Shown here piece by piece: positions 6,754 through 7,823 of a DNA stretch of 7,823 bases. Every line of letters starts with the position of its first letter. Position 1 is the stretch's first letter. Both the position numbers and the translations under genes were made by a program. Location of the stretch: positions 1 to 7,823 of the forward strand of contig JBGPIT010000242.1 of assembly GCA_041485125.1 (NCBI GenBank). Reading direction: 5' to 3'. The notes beneath the pieces were generated by a model that worked only from the letters and a program-made list of their open reading frames with translations, did no database searches and was not told where the DNA came from. The stretch comes from JBGPIT01 sp041485125 (GTDB taxonomy: Bacteria > Desulfobacterota > Binatia > UTPRO1).

Positions 6754-6861
6754 GATGGGTAAGTCCGTCGTCGCTGCCTCGGTGTCAACCCCGTCGCTCC
6801 GGCGCGCGTGCGACCGGCGCCGAGATCGGTGAAGCACTCCGCGTCGCGACGTACGCCGATT

Positions 6862-6889
6862 TCCTCACGGTCCGGACCGCACCTGAGGA
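6862..6889. repeat. Nested palindrome, candidate operator or hairpin
   Basis: A perfect 12-base palindrome, CGGTCCGGACCG (6868-6879), is enclosed by 6-base complementary arms TCCTCA (6862-6867) and TGAGGA (6884-6889). The left arm abuts the palindrome and the right arm follows after a 4-base offset, CACC. It sits near the middle of the divergent region, about 100 bases from each start. It could bind a dimeric regulator or fold as a bulged hairpin. No function can be assigned from the sequence. Confidence 0.4.
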
Positions 6890-6938
6890 GTATTGCCCGT
6901 GCTCGTCCTTCGCGCGGTCGTCGCGGGCGTTTGAAATT

Positions 6939-6950
6939 CGCCGCGCGGCG
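6939..6950. repeat. 12-base perfect palindrome upstream of the PRPP synthetase gene
   Basis: CGCCGCGCGGCG is its own reverse complement and ends 37 bases before the preferred start of the PRPP-synthetase gene. Its pure G/C content makes chance occurrence quite likely in this genome, so an operator role is weakly supported. Confidence 0.25.
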
Positions 6951-6987
6951 GGATTCTCTAGCGACGGTGTCCGGTCGCCGAGACAAT

Positions 6988-7823
6988 GTGCCCCGCCTGC
7001 ACGCGTTTCCTGACAGCGTTGCTTTTGCGCGCCGCTTGGCGCGACGTGCGGCGCTCCCGGTCGCGGCGCTCCGGCTGCACCGTTTTCCCGACGGCGAGAG
7101 CTTGGTGCGCGTGCAGGCACCGGTTGGGCCGGACGCCTACCTGGTCCGATCGCTCTTCGATCCGAACACGAAACTCGTCGAGGTCCTGCTCGCGGCCGAT
7201 GCCCTCCGCCGCGCCGGTGCGCGGCGGGTGACACTGCTCGCGCCGTATCTGCCGTACATGCGGCAGGACAGCGTCTTCACGCCCGGCGAGCCGATCTCGC
7301 AGCGGGTCGTCGCCCGCGCGCTCGGCGACGCGTTCGATCGCGTGCTCACGATCGAGGCGCATCTGCATCGCCTCCGCCGTTTAGAGGATATCCTCGGCCG
7401 CGCCAGCTCCTCGCTCTCGGCGGCGCCGGTGATCGGAGCCTGGCTCCGGCGCGAGCGCGGCGAGGCCGTCGTCGTCGGTCCCGACGAGGAGTCGACCGCC
7501 GCCGTCCGTGCGATCGCGGCGATCGCCGGTGTGCCCTGGGTCGTCGGCCGTAAGATCCGTCAGGGCGACCGGCGAGTGACGATCCGCTTCCCCGTGCTCC
7601 CCGAGCGTGCCCGCGCCGTCATCGTCGACGACATCGCGAGCAGCGGCGCGACGATCGCGACCGCCGCCCGCGCCCTCCGTCGCGGCGGCGTCCAGACACT
7701 CGACGCGGTGGTCGTGCACGCCATCTTCGCCGCCGGTGCGCTGGCATCGATCCGCGCCGCCGGCGTGCGCCGCATCGTCTCGTGCGACACGATCCCGCAT
7801 CGCACCAACGCGATCGCCACGGC
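6988..7823 (+). CDS. prs: Ribose-phosphate pyrophosphokinase (PRPP synthetase) family, variant type (3' end cut)
   Basis: A cytosolic enzyme of this family makes PRPP from ribose 5-phosphate and ATP for nucleotide and amino-acid synthesis. The 278 codons present cover nearly the whole family length of ~300-315. Visible landmarks, numbered from GTG 6988, are FPDGE (33-37), YMRQD (90-94) leading to PGEPIS (99-104), EAHLHR (123-128), GPDEES (164-169), the flexible-loop lysine Lys189 in GRKIRQGD, and the PRPP-binding loop VIVDDIASSGATI (211-223). HLHR and the PGEPISQ stretch fit a divergent branch found in many proteobacteria rather than the canonical Prs, which has DLHAGQ there. Glu123 replaces the usual Asp. 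A TTA leucine codon (7381-7383) is rare in such GC-rich DNA. Starts at GTG 6967 or TTG 6931 are alternatives; 6988 matches the family N-terminus best and has GAG 5 bases upstream. It is divergent from the regulator gene. Confidence 0.85.
   Translation, partial: MPRLHAFPDSVAFARRLARRAALPVAALRLHRFPDGESLVRVQAPVGPDAYLVRSLFDPNTKLVEVLLAADALRRAGARRVTLLAPYLPYMRQDSVFTPGEPISQRVVARALGDAFDRVLTIEAHLHRLRRLEDILGRASSSLSAAPVIGAWLRRERGEAVVVGPDEESTAAVRAIAAIAGVPWVVGRKIRQGDRRVTIRFPVLPERARAVIVDDIASSGATIATAARALRRGGVQTLDAVVVHAIFAAGALASIRAAGVRRIVSCDTIPHRTNAIAT

Larger units (their letters stand above)
6754..6987. other. Divergent intergenic region between response regulator and PRPP synthetase
   Basis: About 234 bases should contain the promoters of the regulator-receptor unit (minus) and the PRPP-synthetase gene (plus). 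Two palindromic elements stand out, at 6862-6889 and 6939-6950. A perfect TTGACA lies on the minus strand (6788-6783) and a TTGAAA on the plus strand (6931-6936), but neither has a credible -10 partner. I see no small gene or RNA gene. Confidence 0.55.

Noticed and set aside
6760..6788. Sigma-70 promoter for the response regulator using the perfect TTGACA on the minus strand (6788-6783)
   Set aside because: At 17-base spacing the -10 position reads GACTTA, a very poor match, and transcription would begin essentially at the start codon.
6931..6959. Sigma-70 promoter for the PRPP-synthetase gene using TTGAAA and TTCTCT
   Set aside because: The -10 match is weak, and the 17-base spacer is largely a G/C palindrome; not supportable without transcription-start data.

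Overview
The window looks like chromosomal DNA from a Gram-negative bacterium with very high G+C. The evidence is a TonB-dependent outer-membrane receptor, a secreted lipoprotein multiheme cytochrome, and strong G/C bias at third codon positions, which also creates long spurious antisense reading frames. Multiheme c-type cytochromes with a P460-like head are common in environmental deltaproteobacteria-like and related lineages. The sequence alone does not fix the taxon, and no rRNA or tRNA is present to anchor it.

Layout. Positions 1-1335 (minus) hold most of a DHA2-like major facilitator transporter that runs off the left edge. A divergent intergenic region of about 240 bases follows and contains an inverted repeat that could be an operator. 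Positions 1581-4151 (plus) encode a predicted 856-residue lipoprotein c-type cytochrome with six CXXCH haem-binding motifs, a P460-like N-terminal domain and a C-terminal region lacking haem motifs. It converges with a 700-residue TonB-dependent receptor at 4173-6275 (minus), with only 21 bases between the two stop codons. Upstream of the receptor on the same strand lies a receiver-only response regulator at 6334-6753. A second divergent region (6754-6987) with two palindromic elements separates it from a PRPP-synthetase-family gene on the plus strand, which begins near 6988 and runs off the right edge.

How the parts may fit. The receptor resembles E. coli YncD, since renamed PqqU, the TonB-dependent importer of the redox cofactor PQQ. 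The match extends over the plug and into several barrel motifs, and the length is the same. If the function is conserved, the cell salvages PQQ for periplasmic quinoprotein dehydrogenases, which pass electrons to c-type cytochromes. The neighbouring multiheme cytochrome makes that connection tempting, but the two genes are convergent and not in one operon, so the link is conjecture. The response regulator and receptor are probably co-transcribed. The transporter and the PRPP synthetase show no evident connection to this pair.

I found no CRISPR array, insertion sequence, phage gene or defence system. The main points for a second look are the PqqU-like receptor with its apparent non-standard start codon, the P460-multiheme fusion, the regulator-receptor pairing, the transporter's missing signature acidic residues, and the palindromes in both divergent intergenic regions.
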